Positions 1-9,188 of a DNA stretch of 64,000 nucleotides are shown one piece after another. Source of the DNA: an uncultured Eubacteriales bacterium (lineage in GTDB: Bacteria; Bacillota; Clostridia; Christensenellales; CAG-917); the NCBI GenBank assembly GCA_900549225.1, contig URNP01000003.1:20988-84987 (forward strand), written 5' to 3'. Numbering within the stretch: position 1 is the first letter of the stretch; each line of letters begins with the position of its first letter. Under the pieces are notes generated by a model. That model saw only the letters and a program-made list of their open reading frames with translations. It ran no database searches and had not been told where the DNA came from. The position numbers and the translations under genes were made by a program.

Positions 1-7
1 GTGTTGA

Positions 8-108
8 TCGATTTGATAGTCAATTGCTTGTCGATTTATAGTCAGGGATTGACGATTTATAGTCAGGCTGCTTACAGATTTGTAGTCAGGCGTTTATCGA
101 GCGATCGT
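8..108. repeat. Degenerate ~22-bp tandem repeat at the 3' end of the endonuclease IV gene
   Basis: About four units of 21-23 bp share the core ATTTRTAGTCAGG on the plus strand (units near 9-31, 32-52, 53-74 and 75-96). The gene's stop codon TGA (86-88, minus strand) lies inside the first unit as seen from the gene, so the array overlaps the coding end. Each later unit keeps the stop-like TGACTA. No function is known to me. The array may continue to the left of the window. Confidence 0.7.
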
Positions 109-958
109 AGCAGTCCTTCATATAGAGCGAATCGAACATTTGCGTACCTGCGGATTCGCTGAGGATATGCGGAGTCAGATTGTTTTTGACGATGACTTCG
201 CAAAGCGGCTCGAACTCAGGGCCGTAGACGTTGTCGGCAAAAGTGAGATGCTTGATCTCCCCTTTCGCCCCGTACATTATTTTGCTGAAATGCACGTGCA
301 TATTCTTGGTTTTTTCCTCGCCGAGTCCGTCAAACATATCGTCGATTATCCGTTGAAAGTCGTCTGCCGTCTTTAATGCGCCACCCCATAGACTGTTGAC
401 GTGACCGAAATCGACGCAAGGATAGACGTTGGGTGCAAGTTTGCAAAGTTCGATGACTTCTTTTACCGTGCCGATTTGCGCTTGTTTGCCCATGGTTTCG
501 GGACATACGATAAGGTCGTCGTCACCGTTTTGCTTTATTGCATCGAGCGCACGGGCAAAATTGTCAAGGGTTCGTGCAAACGCTTCGTTGCGAGGTTGTT
601 TGCCTTCGGCACCCGGATGAAATACGCATCTTTGACCGTGAAAGTGTCTGAGCGCTTTGAGAGAACTCGTCAGATAATTTATTGAATTGTCGGCTTTTTC
701 CTGCTCGACGGACGCAAAATTGATGAAATAAGGCGCGTGAACGCTGATTTCGATGTTGTATTTGTCCGACTCCTCACCTATTGCCTCGGCGGTTGCTTCG
801 CCGATGCGAACGCCTTTGCCGAAGGAATACTCAAAAAGGTCGAGTCCTTTTTCACTCAACCACTTGGGCATCTGCAAGGTTGCGGTGAGTCCGTCTTTTG
901 TGAATTGTTCGTCGTGTCCGGAAGGTCCGAACAATGCTTTTTCGTGGGATTTTATCAT
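86..958 (-). CDS. nfo: Endonuclease IV (AP endonuclease, TIM-barrel, zinc-dependent)
   Basis: The protein (290 aa) belongs to the AP endonuclease family 2, which cuts DNA 5' of abasic sites in base excision repair. Expected metal ligands are visible in order: SVHAPY, VFHPG, CPETMG, CVDFGHVN, MHVHFS and LSESAG. The family is normally 270-300 aa, so this is full length. I start at the ATG at 956-958 (MIKSHEK), because GAGG lies 7 nt upstream; an ATG ten codons further up has no ribosome binding site. It stands alone downstream of ribF and ends inside a 22-bp tandem repeat. Function is confident; the exact substrate range is not visible. Confidence 0.9.
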   Translation of the reverse strand: MIKSHEKALFGPSGHDEQFTKDGLTATLQMPKWLSEKGLDLFEYSFGKGVRIGEATAEAIGEESDKYNIEISVHAPYFINFASVEQEKADNSINYLTSSLKALRHFHGQRCVFHPGAEGKQPRNEAFARTLDNFARALDAIKQNGDDDLIVCPETMGKQAQIGTVKEVIELCKLAPNVYPCVDFGHVNSLWGGALKTADDFQRIIDDMFDGLGEEKTKNMHVHFSKIMYGAKGEIKHLTFADNVYGPEFEPLCEVIVKNNLTPHILSESAGTQMFDSLYMKDCYDRSINA

Positions 959-1024
959 ATATACCCTCGCTTTATTTGAAATATACATTTTGATTTATTT
1001 CAAATATAGATTTCGCTTTTTATT

Positions 1025-1984
1025 TCAAATTTGCGTCGGTTCTGTCAATACGTTGCATAACGGCTTGATATCGTAGCCGTTGAGGATTGCGATTGAGTTT
1101 TTCTCGTCAAGGTCGAGTTGCGCACGCAAGTCGTTTTGCGAGACAAACTTCTTGATATCACGCATTTTTTTGATGAAATACACCGTGATTTCTTTGCCGT
1201 AGACGTCGCTTTGAAAATCGATTATATAGGTTTCGACGGAAACAGAATCGTCAGAAAACGTGGGTTTCGTGCCGACGTTGGTCATTGATTTGTAAATCTT
1301 GCCGTCGATTTCGCAAAAAGTCGCGTATATGCCGTTGCAAAGCGGCAATCTCGCCGCGTCGGGCAAAATATTGGTTGTGGGAAAGCCCATTCCCGTGCCT
1401 TTGTGGCGTGCGTGAACGACTTGTCCGCTAATAAAATACGGAATTGCCAAAAACTCGTTTAAGGCATCGACCTGTCCGTTTTTTACGTAATTTTTGAGAG
1501 TTGAAGTGGAAATTTTCTCACCGTTGGCGGTTTCAAAAGGCACGACCTCCAAATAGATGCCGTTTTCAACACAAAAACTTCTGAGCGTTTCGATATTGCC
1601 TTTGGCAAATCGTCCGAAGGTGTAATCTGCTCCGACAAAAATGGCTTTTACGTTAAAATTTGACGTCAAAGCGTGTAAAAACTCGAGCGGCGACATATCT
1701 GCAAACGATTGATCGAAGTGAGCGCCGACGACTACGTCCAAACAGCATTTGTCAAGGACTTTTACTCTGTCGTCAAACGTGTATATCTGCTTCTCTTTGC
1801 CGAAAGTCAAGTTGGGATCGTTGACGAAGGTCAAAAGCGCACTTTTCGTGCCGTGAATTCGAGAATAGGAAATCGCAGACCTGACGAGTTTCTCGTGGCC
1901 TTTGTGAATGCAATCGAAGAATCCGAGCGAAACCGCTATCGGAGCGTCGAATTTGTGATTGAAATCAACAACTCGTATGCTCAT
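1025..1984 (-). CDS. ribF: Bifunctional riboflavin kinase / FAD synthetase
   Basis: RibF phosphorylates riboflavin to FMN and adenylylates FMN to FAD in the cytosol. The N-terminal nucleotidyltransferase half shows GFFDCIHKGHEKL (HxGH-type motif) and the C-terminal riboflavin kinase half shows KGTGMGFPTTNI. At 319 aa it matches the family. The start at 1984 (MSIRVVDF) follows AGAGGGG and lies 8 nt after the truB stop. A longer start at 2032 would overlap truB by 40 nt and add a poorly conserved stretch. It is the last gene of the rimP-nusA-infB operon. The truB-ribF order is typical of Firmicutes. Confidence 0.95.
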   Translation of the reverse strand: MSIRVVDFNHKFDAPIAVSLGFFDCIHKGHEKLVRSAISYSRIHGTKSALLTFVNDPNLTFGKEKQIYTFDDRVKVLDKCCLDVVVGAHFDQSFADMSPLEFLHALTSNFNVKAIFVGADYTFGRFAKGNIETLRSFCVENGIYLEVVPFETANGEKISTSTLKNYVKNGQVDALNEFLAIPYFISGQVVHARHKGTGMGFPTTNILPDAARLPLCNGIYATFCEIDGKIYKSMTNVGTKPTFSDDSVSVETYIIDFQSDVYGKEITVYFIKKMRDIKKFVSQNDLRAQLDLDEKNSIAILNGYDIKPLCNVLTEPTQI

Positions 1985-1992
1985 AACCCCTC

Positions 1993-2880
1993 TCAAAGTC
2001 TCGTTTTCATACGCAATAAACCGTCTTTGCAAGTCGCTATGCCGAGCACATCACCGTCGCATTCCACGACGAAATCGTCTTTGGGCGCATCTTGCAATCT
2101 GATTGCGACTCCGTTGAGAACTTTGCTCTTTTGATCGTCTGAAAGTTGAATCCGCTCAAAAGATTTTAGTGCGGAATCTATATTTTTCAAATATCTAATC
2201 GGTTCTTTTTCAAAATCAGATAAAGAAACAGAATCGGAAAGTCGAAAATCTCCGCTTTTGATTCGCTGTATCGACGACATATACGCAAGAGTATTCAATC
2301 TTGCCGCAAGGTCTCTTGCGATCGAACGAATATACGTTCCGCTCGAACACGCTATTTCAAAGGCGTATTCGTTTTTCTGTAAAGAATACGGATTGCCGCA
2401 TACGTCGTTATCGACAAGTTTTGCGTAGTAAATCGTCACTTTTTTCGGTTTCAAATCGACTTCTATGCCTGCTCTTGCCAAGTCGTAGGCTCTGACTCCT
2501 CCGACGGATTTTGCCGAGTATTGCGGCGGTATTTGCTCTACTTCACCGCAAACGCTATCGAGCGCAAGCGCAATCTCTTCTTTGCTCGGAATCATGTCGC
2601 AAGTTGCGGTCACTTTTCCCATGCAATCGAGAGTGTCGGTGGTTTGTCCGAAAACGAAAGTCGCGCGATACACCTTGACTTTTTGCTGCATATAATCAAA
2701 AAGCCTCGTTGACGTACCAACCGCAATCGGCAAAACGCCCGTGCCTATAGGGTCGAGTGTGCCGAGATGACCGACTTTTTGCTTTTCGCCGCTGACTCTG
2801 CGCAATATTCCGCGCACTTTTACGACGACGTCGCTCGAAGTCATGCCTGAAGGTTTGTTGATATTGACGAAGCCTTTCAT
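1993..2880 (-). CDS. truB: tRNA pseudouridine(55) synthase TruB
   Basis: TruB makes pseudouridine 55 in the T-loop of tRNAs. The protein (295 aa) begins MKGFVNINKPSGMTS, contains the catalytic region GHLGTLDPIGTGVLP with the active-site Asp, and later YSAKSVGG and SGTYIRSIARD. The start at 2880 matches the family N-terminus; longer reading frames upstream overlap nrnA and look unlike TruB. There is no clear Shine-Dalgarno sequence. Instead a perfect 8-bp hairpin (2893-2911) sits between the nrnA stop and this start, so translation may depend on structure or coupling. Confidence 0.94.
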   Translation of the reverse strand: MKGFVNINKPSGMTSSDVVVKVRGILRRVSGEKQKVGHLGTLDPIGTGVLPIAVGTSTRLFDYMQQKVKVYRATFVFGQTTDTLDCMGKVTATCDMIPSKEEIALALDSVCGEVEQIPPQYSAKSVGGVRAYDLARAGIEVDLKPKKVTIYYAKLVDNDVCGNPYSLQKNEYAFEIACSSGTYIRSIARDLAARLNTLAYMSSIQRIKSGDFRLSDSVSLSDFEKEPIRYLKNIDSALKSFERIQLSDDQKSKVLNGVAIRLQDAPKDDFVVECDGDVLGIATCKDGLLRMKTRL

Positions 2881-2892
2881 ATATATGGTTTT

Positions 2893-2911
2893 GGTATTTT
2901 GTGAAAATACC
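2893..2911 (-). other. Perfect 8-bp hairpin in the nrnA-truB gap
   Basis: GGTATTTT and AAAATACC form an uninterrupted 8-bp stem with a 3-nt loop. It fills most of the 34-nt gap before truB, where a ribosome binding site would be expected. There is no T-run after it, so it is not a standard terminator. Confidence 0.5.
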
Positions 2912-2914
2912 GCT

Positions 2915-3865
2915 TTAGATTCTGTCTTTTGCAAGTTTCGTGAGTTTTTCGACGATATCCTCGAGATAGCCGTTGACTCTGCAACCTGCCGCAAGCCTGT
3001 GCCCTCCACCGCCAAACTGCATTGCGATATCCGCCGCGTCTACGGGGTCTTTGCTCCGTATGCTGAGTTTGAAATTCCTCTCGCCGACTTGGGAGAGCGC
3101 ATACGCGACTTTGACGCTGTCGACGTTGATAAGTTCGGAAACGATACCTTCTGTATCGTCGCTCGTTGTGCCCGTTGCCTCGAAGTCTTCTTTCATAAAG
3201 AATATAAATGCGATTTGCTCGTCAACGAGTTTTGCCTTTGCCAACGCTCTGCGTTTGAGGTTGAATTTTTGCGTGCTTTCACTGCTGTACGCTTTGTAAA
3301 TCACCTCTTGCGGATCAAAATCGTACTCGAGCAACTTGCAAGCAATCTCGTGAGTGCGTCTCGTTACGTTCGAATATGAAAAACAACCGGTATCGGTGAC
3401 GATGCCGCAAAACAGCGACTTAGCAACCGTATCGTCTATCGCTTTCATATATTTCAAAAGTTCAAAAACGATTTCGGCGCAAGCGCTTGCGTCTTTGTCA
3501 ACGAGGCAAAGCGAGGCAAATCTCTCAAAAGACTTGTGATGATCAATTGCTATCTGTTCTTTTGCCGACAAAAACGACTTCATACATTGACCTAAACGGT
3601 CAACGGCACTCGAATCAATGCTTATGGCAAGTTCGTGCACGCTTTTTTTTGGGAAATCGATATCTTGACTATACGGCAAAAATTTATATTTTTCGGGAAC
3701 GAGAGAATCGCAATACGCACTCACGTTTTTACCCGCGTTTTTGAGTGCGGCGTACAGCGCAAGCATACTGCCCAGTGCGTCGCCGTCGGGTTTTGTGTGA
3801 CAATAAAGCGCAATATCGTTTGCACGGCTTATCTTCTTGGAAATTTCGTGAAGAACGTCGTTCAT
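2915..3865 (-). CDS. nrnA: DHH/DHHA1 phosphoesterase, NrnA-type (nanoRNase / pAp phosphatase)
   Basis: The 316-aa protein has the DHH-family motifs HTKPDGDALGS (motif I), a second Asp region at SIDSSAVDR, DHHKSF (the DHH triad), and a C-terminal DHHA1 glycine-rich motif GGGGHRLAAG. NrnA proteins degrade short oligoribonucleotides and dephosphorylate pAp. The start ATG at 3863-3865 overlaps the rbfA stop by 4 nt, showing translational coupling. The rbfA-nrnA-truB order is common in Firmicutes. Whether it prefers nanoRNA, pAp or cyclic dinucleotide products cannot be read from the sequence. Confidence 0.9.
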   Translation of the reverse strand: MNDVLHEISKKISRANDIALYCHTKPDGDALGSMLALYAALKNAGKNVSAYCDSLVPEKYKFLPYSQDIDFPKKSVHELAISIDSSAVDRLGQCMKSFLSAKEQIAIDHHKSFERFASLCLVDKDASACAEIVFELLKYMKAIDDTVAKSLFCGIVTDTGCFSYSNVTRRTHEIACKLLEYDFDPQEVIYKAYSSESTQKFNLKRRALAKAKLVDEQIAFIFFMKEDFEATGTTSDDTEGIVSELINVDSVKVAYALSQVGERNFKLSIRSKDPVDAADIAMQFGGGGHRLAAGCRVNGYLEDIVEKLTKLAKDRI

Positions 3866-4263
3866 TTGCTCTGCTCGTCTTGCTCGTTTTGCGCGTTTTC
3901 GGCTCTTTGCTCGTCCTGTTTCTTGATTTGATTGAGGATCTCGTCGATTTTGATGCTGTAATCGACGCTGTCGTCAATGAGGAAATTCAGTTCGGGCAAA
4001 AGCCTGATCTGCACGCTGTCTTTGAGCATGTTGCGAATAAACGTCTTGGAGCGGCAAACGGTGTAATACGCCTCTTGCCTCTCCTCGTCGCTGTTTGCGT
4101 ATATCGACAAATACACTTTTGCGTATTTAAGGTCGGGCGTGGTGTAAAGTTTGGTCACGCCGATTATAGCATTGTGAAGACGCGGGTCTTTCACGTCTTC
4201 GGCAATGATTTTGGTGATTTGTCTGGCGAGTTCGGAATTGACTCGCTCCATTTTAATTTTCAT
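3862..4263 (-). CDS. rbfA: Ribosome-binding factor A
   Basis: RbfA helps mature the 30S subunit. The 133-aa protein shows family landmarks: SELARQITKIIAEDVKDPRL near the N-terminus and LKYAKVYLSIY mid-protein, then LLPELNFLIDDSVDYS and a charged C-terminal tail. It overlaps the end of infB by 11 nt and the start of nrnA by 4 nt, so it is tightly coupled in the operon. Length is normal (110-135 aa). Confidence 0.93.
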   Translation of the reverse strand: MKIKMERVNSELARQITKIIAEDVKDPRLHNAIIGVTKLYTTPDLKYAKVYLSIYANSDEERQEAYYTVCRSKTFIRNMLKDSVQIRLLPELNFLIDDSVDYSIKIDEILNQIKKQDEQRAENAQNEQDEQSK

Positions 4264-6985
4264 CCGTTCTCTCCATAGTGAAGGCTTCGATGACGTCGTC
4301 TACTTTGACGTCTTGGAAGTTGGACAACATTATGCCGCAATCAAAGTTCTTCGCCATTTCTTTGACATCGTCTTTGCCGTGGCGCAAGGACGCGATTTCG
4401 CCCGTGTATTCGACTTTGCCGTTGCGGATAAGTCTTGCTTGCGCTCCTCTGACGACTTTGCCGTCGACGACGTGGCAGCCTGCAATCGTGCCGACTCCGC
4501 TGATCTTGAAGAGTTCACGCACTTCGGCAGAACCGAGTACGACTTCTCTGAACTTGGGATCAAGCATACCCTTGACTGCTTTTTCAATGTCTTCGATTGC
4601 GTTGTAGATGATATTGTAGAATCTGATATCGATTTTCTTTTGCGCCGCAAGTTGCTTTGCGTTGCTGTCGGGGCGAACGTTGAATCCGATGATGATTGCG
4701 CCCGAAGTTTCTGCAAGCAAGACGTCGCTTTCTTTGATTCCGCCGACTGCGGCGTGAATGATATCGATATTGACTTCTTCGTTGCCGAGTTTGGCAAGAG
4801 ATTGTTTGACTGCTTCGACCGAGCCTTGTACGTCCGCTTTGATGATGAGTTTGACGGATTTGAGTTCGCCTTTTGAAATTCTGTCAAACAGGTCGTTGAG
4901 CGAAACGGAAGTTGACTCCGTCTGACTTGAGGCGAGTTTGAGTTTTCTTTCCTCTGCGAGTTCTCTTGCAAACTTCTCGTCAGCAACGACGTCGATTCTG
5001 TCACCCGCTTCGGGAACGTCGTCCCAACCCGTGACCGATACCGGCATGGAAGGTCCTGCTTTCTTGACTTTTCTGCCTTTGTCGTCGATCATTGCGCGGA
5101 TCTTGCCGGTGCAAGTGCCTGCAACGACGTTATCTCCGACGTGCAACGTACCCGTTTGAACGAGGATAGTTGCAATTTTGCCGAGTCCTTTGTCGAGTTT
5201 TGCCTCGATAATAGTACCTCTTGCGTTTCTGTCGGGATTTGCACGCAATTCTTCGACTTCGGCACGGACGAGGATTTGTTCAAGCAAATCTTCAACGCCC
5301 ATACCGGTTTTTGCCGATACGCGAACGACGGGAGTGTCGCCGCCCCATTCTTCGGGAGTTACGCCGTTTTCTGCAAGTTGAGAAAGAACTCTGTCGGGAT
5401 TCGCGCCCGCTCTGTCCATCTTGTTCATCGCAACGATGATGGGAACGTTTGCTTGCTTTGCATGGCTGATTGCCTCAAGAGTCTGAGGCATAACGCCGTC
5501 GTCAGCCGCTACGACCAAAATCGCAATATCGGTGACTTGCGCGCCGCGAGCACGCATCGAAGTGAACGCTTCGTGTCCCGGCGTGTCGAGGAACGTGATC
5601 GGATTGCCCTTCAACGATACCGTGTACGCGCCGATATGTTGCGTGATTCCGCCTGCTTCGCCGCCCGTGACGTTCGACTTTCTGATATAGTCGAGAAGCG
5701 ACGTTTTGCCGTGGTCGACGTGTCCCATAATGGTGACGACAGGCGGACGAGGAACGAGATTTTCAAGTTCTTCTACGTCGTCGACTTCAAGTTGCGCTAT
5801 GAGCGTATCTTCAAGCGTGACGTCGGGTTTGTATTCGAGTTTAATGCCGAATTCGTCGGCAACGAGTTCCGCAGTGGCAAAATCGATGCTGTCGTTTATG
5901 GTCTTCATTATGCCGAGCACGAAGAGCGTTTTGACGATTTCAGCCGCGGATTTGCCGATCTTTTCGCTCAAAGTCTTGATGGAAACGGGATCGGTGGTGA
6001 TGACTGCGTTTTCAATGATGACCGTCGCGCTGTTGCCTCCGCCTCTGTTTTTGTTGACTTTGTAATTGCGTACGATGGCTTCGCCGTCTTCGTCATAGGA
6101 AATTCTGTCGTCGACGAGATAGCCCCTCTTCATAAGAGCACGCTTGTTCATCGTCGATTTATCGTCGAATTTGCTTGAACCCGAGTTGGAATTCTGTTTG
6201 CCGCCTTTGCCCTTTTGCGCAGCAGGTTTAGGAGGAAATTGCTGTGCGGCGTTGGCTACGCTTGCAGACGACGACGGACGTCTTAATCCGTTTTGACCTT
6301 GACCTTGGCCTTGCGGTCTTTGTCCTTGATATCCGCCTTGATTTTGTTGCGGCTTCGGACCTCTGGGTTGTTGATATCCGCCCTGTCCGAAAACGCGGGT
6401 TTGTACCTTCGGCTTCGGCGTCGGCGGAACGTAAATTCTGCGGACTTCGCCGTTGGGTAGAATCTCGGGGTTCTCCTGCGCAAGTTCAAAGGGAGTTTTG
6501 GGCACTACCGTAACGTGCGGTTTCTTGGTCACGTCTTGTTTTTTCTCCTCCGCTTTGGGAGCGACGGGCTCTGCCTTTTTCTCTTCCTTCTTCTCTTCCT
6601 TTTGAGGAGCGGGAGCAGGTTGCGGCTTTTTCTCTTCGCTGACGGCGGGAGTCGGTTTTTCTTCTTTTTCGACTTTCGCTTCCGCATCCTTCGCTACTTC
6701 CGCAACGGGCTTTTCTTCGGATTTATTTTGGATTTCCTTTTCTATCTCTTTCTCTTTTTCGTCGAAAACGGCTTTTTCGTTCGCTCTTGCTTCCTCTTTC
6801 GCCTTTTCGATTTCGGCGGCTTTTTGCGCAAGTTCGTCACGCTTTGCCTTGATTGACGCCATTATAACGGCGGCTCTCGATTTCTGACGAGAGATATTCT
6901 CGGTAAGTTCAACCAACTTGGTCGCCTTGTACTCGCCGAGCATTTTTACGGAATCCACGTTTGCTTCTTTTTTGATTTCGGGCAT
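4253..6985 (-). CDS. infB: Translation initiation factor IF-2
   Basis: IF-2 is the GTPase that places initiator fMet-tRNA on the 30S subunit. The 910-aa protein has a long charged, low-complexity N-terminal region (about residues 50-310, rich in E, K, P, Q and G), an IF2_N region, then the GTPase domain: [12 protein letters not shown] (G1), DTPGHEAF (G3), NKMD (G4), followed by domains II-IV. Start at 6985 (MPEIKKEA) is supported by GAGGTG 5 nt upstream; longer frames overlap ylxQ. It sits between ylxQ and rbfA as in other Firmicutes. Confidence 0.97.
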   Translation of the reverse strand: MPEIKKEANVDSVKMLGEYKATKLVELTENISRQKSRAAVIMASIKAKRDELAQKAAEIEKAKEEARANEKAVFDEKEKEIEKEIQNKSEEKPVAEVAKDAEAKVEKEEKPTPAVSEEKKPQPAPAPQKEEKKEEKKAEPVAPKAEEKKQDVTKKPHVTVVPKTPFELAQENPEILPNGEVRRIYVPPTPKPKVQTRVFGQGGYQQPRGPKPQQNQGGYQGQRPQGQGQGQNGLRRPSSSASVANAAQQFPPKPAAQKGKGGKQNSNSGSSKFDDKSTMNKRALMKRGYLVDDRISYDEDGEAIVRNYKVNKNRGGGNSATVIIENAVITTDPVSIKTLSEKIGKSAAEIVKTLFVLGIMKTINDSIDFATAELVADEFGIKLEYKPDVTLEDTLIAQLEVDDVEELENLVPRPPVVTIMGHVDHGKTSLLDYIRKSNVTGGEAGGITQHIGAYTVSLKGNPITFLDTPGHEAFTSMRARGAQVTDIAILVVAADDGVMPQTLEAISHAKQANVPIIVAMNKMDRAGANPDRVLSQLAENGVTPEEWGGDTPVVRVSAKTGMGVEDLLEQILVRAEVEELRANPDRNARGTIIEAKLDKGLGKIATILVQTGTLHVGDNVVAGTCTGKIRAMIDDKGRKVKKAGPSMPVSVTGWDDVPEAGDRIDVVADEKFARELAEERKLKLASSQTESTSVSLNDLFDRISKGELKSVKLIIKADVQGSVEAVKQSLAKLGNEEVNIDIIHAAVGGIKESDVLLAETSGAIIIGFNVRPDSNAKQLAAQKKIDIRFYNIIYNAIEDIEKAVKGMLDPKFREVVLGSAEVRELFKISGVGTIAGCHVVDGKVVRGAQARLIRNGKVEYTGEIASLRHGKDDVKEMAKNFDCGIMLSNFQDVKVDDVIEAFTMERTDEN

Positions 6986-6987
6986 AT

Positions 6988-7263
6988 TCACCTCAATACT
7001 CCGACAACGGCTTTTGCCAGACTGTCGTTCGTTATCGCGATAGCGTTGACGCCTTCTCTGTGCAACACTTCGCATAGACCGTCCACGATAAACACGGGAC
7101 AATCACCAATCTTTCTCAATATCCTTTCTTTGTACTTATCGCTTGCCGAAGACGATACGAGCACCACTTTTGCGAGATGAATCTTCTCGCAAATTATATC
7201 TTCGCCGTATAGCACCGAGCCCGAGCGTTGCGCAAGCCCGACGTAAGCACCGATTTTACTCAT
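6988..7263 (-). CDS. ylxQ: L7Ae-family ribosomal/RNA-binding protein (YlxQ)
   Basis: A 91-aa protein of the L7Ae/L30e/S12e family, which binds kink-turn RNA. Family features include an early GLAQRSGSVLYG stretch and the later VVLVSSSASDKYKERI and FIVDGLCEVLHRE. Its ATG (7261-7263) has GGAGAG 4 nt upstream and overlaps the ylxR stop by 8 nt. The ylxR-ylxQ-infB arrangement is conserved in Firmicutes. The precise RNA target is unknown. Confidence 0.88.
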   Translation of the reverse strand: MSKIGAYVGLAQRSGSVLYGEDIICEKIHLAKVVLVSSSASDKYKERILRKIGDCPVFIVDGLCEVLHREGVNAIAITNDSLAKAVVGVLR

Positions 7264-7504
7264 TTATCTCTCCGTATATCTCGTCGCCTACGTTGCTTTT
7301 GAACGCGGCGTTGAGCATCTTTTTCTTGATAAGTTTGCTTGTGCAATCTTCGCTCCCGTGAACCCATACGCCTCTGCCGTCCGCTTTTTGAGTGCGGTCA
7401 AGCGCGACTTTTCCGTCTGCCGTTTTGACGAATCTGAGCATTTCCGATTTGTCGGAGTGCTCCTTGCAGACGATACATTTTCGAGTGTTCTTGGGATGAG
7501 ACAT
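7256..7504 (-). CDS. ylxR: YlxR/RnpM family RNA-binding protein (DUF448)
   Basis: The 82-aa protein carries the DUF448 signature: TRKCIVCKEH near the N-terminus, then LRFVK and DGRGVWVHG. Homologues bind nucleic acid, and the Bacillus protein has been linked to RNase P. I use the ATG at 7502-7504, with AAGGTG 6 nt upstream, rather than the GTG three codons earlier, which lies inside that ribosome binding site. It follows nusA with a 2-nt overlap-type junction. Confidence 0.9.
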   Translation of the reverse strand: MSHPKNTRKCIVCKEHSDKSEMLRFVKTADGKVALDRTQKADGRGVWVHGSEDCTSKLIKKKMLNAAFKSNVGDEIYGEINE

Positions 7505-7505
7505 T

Positions 7506-8576
7506 TTATTCACCTTGCACTTCTTGCTCGTCGACTTTGAGCGTGGAATAGGGCTTGACGTCTATCTTCCAACCGGTAAGTTTTGCCGCAAGACGTGCGT
7601 TTTGACCGCTTCTGCCGATTGCAAGCGAGAGTTTCTCGTCGGGAACGATGACTTTTGCGTTCTTCTCTTCCTCGTTGATGGAAACCATAAGCACTTGCGC
7701 AGGCGAAAGCGCGCGAGCAATATATTCGATGGGATCGTCGCAATACTCGATAACGTCGATCTTCTCGCCGCCGAGTTCCGCTACGACCGCGTTGACTCTC
7801 ACGCCCTTGTTGCCGATGCAACTGCCGACTGCGTCGACATTGGGATCTTCGCTCGAAACCGAAAGTTTGGTGCGGAATCCTGCCTCGCGGACGATGCTGT
7901 TGATTTTGACGAGTCCTGCTTTGATTTCGGGAACTTCAAGTTCGAAAAGTCTGCGGACGAAGCCTGCCGAACTTCTCGATACTACGACTTGCGCGCCGTG
8001 CAAACCGTCGCGGATCTTCTTGACGTAAACTTTGATCACGTCGTTGACGTTGTACGTCTCGGTGGGAACTTGGTCTTGTTGCATCATCACGCCTTCCATT
8101 TGCGTGCCGGTGATTTCAACGTAAACGGTGTTTCCTTCCTTTCTTCTGACGATTGCGCTGAGGATTTCGCCCGTGCGCTCGCTCATTTCGTTGAGAACGA
8201 GTTCTTTCTTATAATCGTTGATGCGTTGCAAAATGACTTGCTTTGCCGTTTGCGCCGCAATACGAGAAAAGTCCTTGGGCGTGATGTCTTCGATGACTAC
8301 GTCGCCGACTTTGTACTTTTTGTCGATGTCTTGCGCGTCTTCAAGAGAAATTTGCGACTCTTCGTCTTCGACTTCTTCGACGACGAGTTTGTGCGCGTAA
8401 ACTTTGTAGGTCATCTTTTCTTCGTTCAAACGAACGGAAATCTGACTTGCAAAGCCGTATTCCTTCTTGTACGCAGAAACGAGTCCCGCTTCGATGGATT
8501 CGATCATCGACTCTTTGGGAATGCGTTGTTCCTTTTCAAGATCGTCTAATGCTTGAAAGAACTCTTTGTTTATCAT
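7506..8576 (-). CDS. nusA: Transcription termination/antitermination factor NusA
   Basis: NusA binds RNA polymerase and modulates pausing, termination and antitermination. The 356-aa protein has an N-terminal RNAP-binding domain (MINKEFFQALDDLEKEQ), an S1 domain around residues 130-200, and two KH domains (GSCIGNKGVRVNAVVAELGGE and LAIGRSGQNARLAAKLTGW). It ends soon after KH2, as usual for Firmicute NusA without the C-terminal repeats of E. coli. The start has AGGAGG about 9 nt upstream. It is the second gene after rimP. Confidence 0.96.
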   Translation of the reverse strand: MINKEFFQALDDLEKEQRIPKESMIESIEAGLVSAYKKEYGFASQISVRLNEEKMTYKVYAHKLVVEEVEDEESQISLEDAQDIDKKYKVGDVVIEDITPKDFSRIAAQTAKQVILQRINDYKKELVLNEMSERTGEILSAIVRRKEGNTVYVEITGTQMEGVMMQQDQVPTETYNVNDVIKVYVKKIRDGLHGAQVVVSRSSAGFVRRLFELEVPEIKAGLVKINSIVREAGFRTKLSVSSEDPNVDAVGSCIGNKGVRVNAVVAELGGEKIDVIEYCDDPIEYIARALSPAQVLMVSINEEEKNAKVIVPDEKLSLAIGRSGQNARLAAKLTGWKIDVKPYSTLKVDEQEVQGE

Positions 8577-8588
8577 TGTTTTGTCCTC

Positions 8589-9065
8589 CTAAAACCTGAC
8601 GTACGGTTGTACTTTGGTCAATAAATTTCGTTGTATTTTCGTTTCCTTCGGATTTTTTCCGTCGGTTTTTATCGTTATACTCTCGCCATCAAACGCTACG
8701 AGCGTTCCGTGCGATTTCTTCTTGTTCGTGTCGAAAATCTCGATTTCGGTGTCGAGCGCGCGGCGGAAATCGTCGTCGGTCACGATTTTTCTGTCAAGAC
8801 CTTGCGAGGATACGTTAAGAACGTAGTCTTCGTCAAATTCGTCTTCGATTGCGTCGAGTTTTGCGGATAATACGTTGTGCACCTTCTCGCAATCGTTGAG
8901 GTCGATCCCCTCTTTTTTCCACAAAAGCGCTTCGACGACGGGCTTGCCGTACTGCTTGTAAAACGCAACGTCTACGAGTTCGACGTTTTCGTCTGCCTCT
9001 TGCACCGCTTCGAGCGCAAGATTCTTCACTTTTTCACGGAGTTCAACCGAGATTTCGCTTGCCAT
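8589..9065 (-). CDS. rimP: Ribosome maturation factor RimP
   Basis: RimP acts in 30S assembly. The 158-aa protein shows the N-terminal RimP domain (VELVDVAFYKQYGKPVVEAL), the conserved DCEKVHNVLSAKLD and DEDYVLNVSSQGLDRKI, and a C-terminal SH3-like part. Start at 9065 (MASEISVEL) has GAGGTG 5 nt upstream. It is the first gene of the rimP-ribF operon, preceded by a promoter (9160-9188) and a leader hairpin (9104-9134). Confidence 0.93.
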   Translation of the reverse strand: MASEISVELREKVKNLALEAVQEADENVELVDVAFYKQYGKPVVEALLWKKEGIDLNDCEKVHNVLSAKLDAIEDEFDEDYVLNVSSQGLDRKIVTDDDFRRALDTEIEIFDTNKKKSHGTLVAFDGESITIKTDGKNPKETKIQRNLLTKVQPYVRF

Positions 9066-9103
9066 ATTCACCTCTTTGGGCCGATTTTGTCGAATCGCCC
9101 CTT

Positions 9104-9134
9104 CTAAAACAAAGAGTGAGCCGTCGCTCACTCT
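9104..9134 (-). promoter_or_regulatory. Leader hairpin with U-rich tail upstream of rimP (possible attenuator)
   Basis: On the minus strand AGAGTGAGC and GCTCACTCT form a 9-bp stem with a 4-nt loop, followed by TTTGTTTTA. It lies about 20 nt after the predicted transcription start and about 40 nt before the rimP start. This is terminator-like in form, and nusA is encoded in the same transcript. Confidence 0.55.
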
Positions 9135-9159
9135 AGTAAGGTTTTACTATAGTATTTAA

Positions 9160-9188
9160 ATATTAACATATAAAAAGTATTGTTGCAA
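9160..9188 (-). promoter_or_regulatory. Sigma-A promoter of the rimP-nusA-infB-ribF operon
   Basis: On the minus strand -35 TTGCAA (9183-9188), a 17-bp spacer, and -10 TAATAT (9160-9165), with TGT directly before the -10 (extended -10). It is placed about 95 bp upstream of rimP. Confidence 0.75.

Noticed and set aside
5141..6178. Long open frame (345 codons) antisense to infB, and similar long antisense frames to dnaQ-like, rseP, tsf, ispH and ftsZ genes
   Set aside because: They mirror the codon pattern of the genes on the other strand, lack ribosome binding sites and match no family.
4253..7102. A longer infB start at 7102
   Set aside because: It would overlap ylxQ by more than 100 nt and has no ribosome binding site; the ATG at 6985 has GAGGTG.
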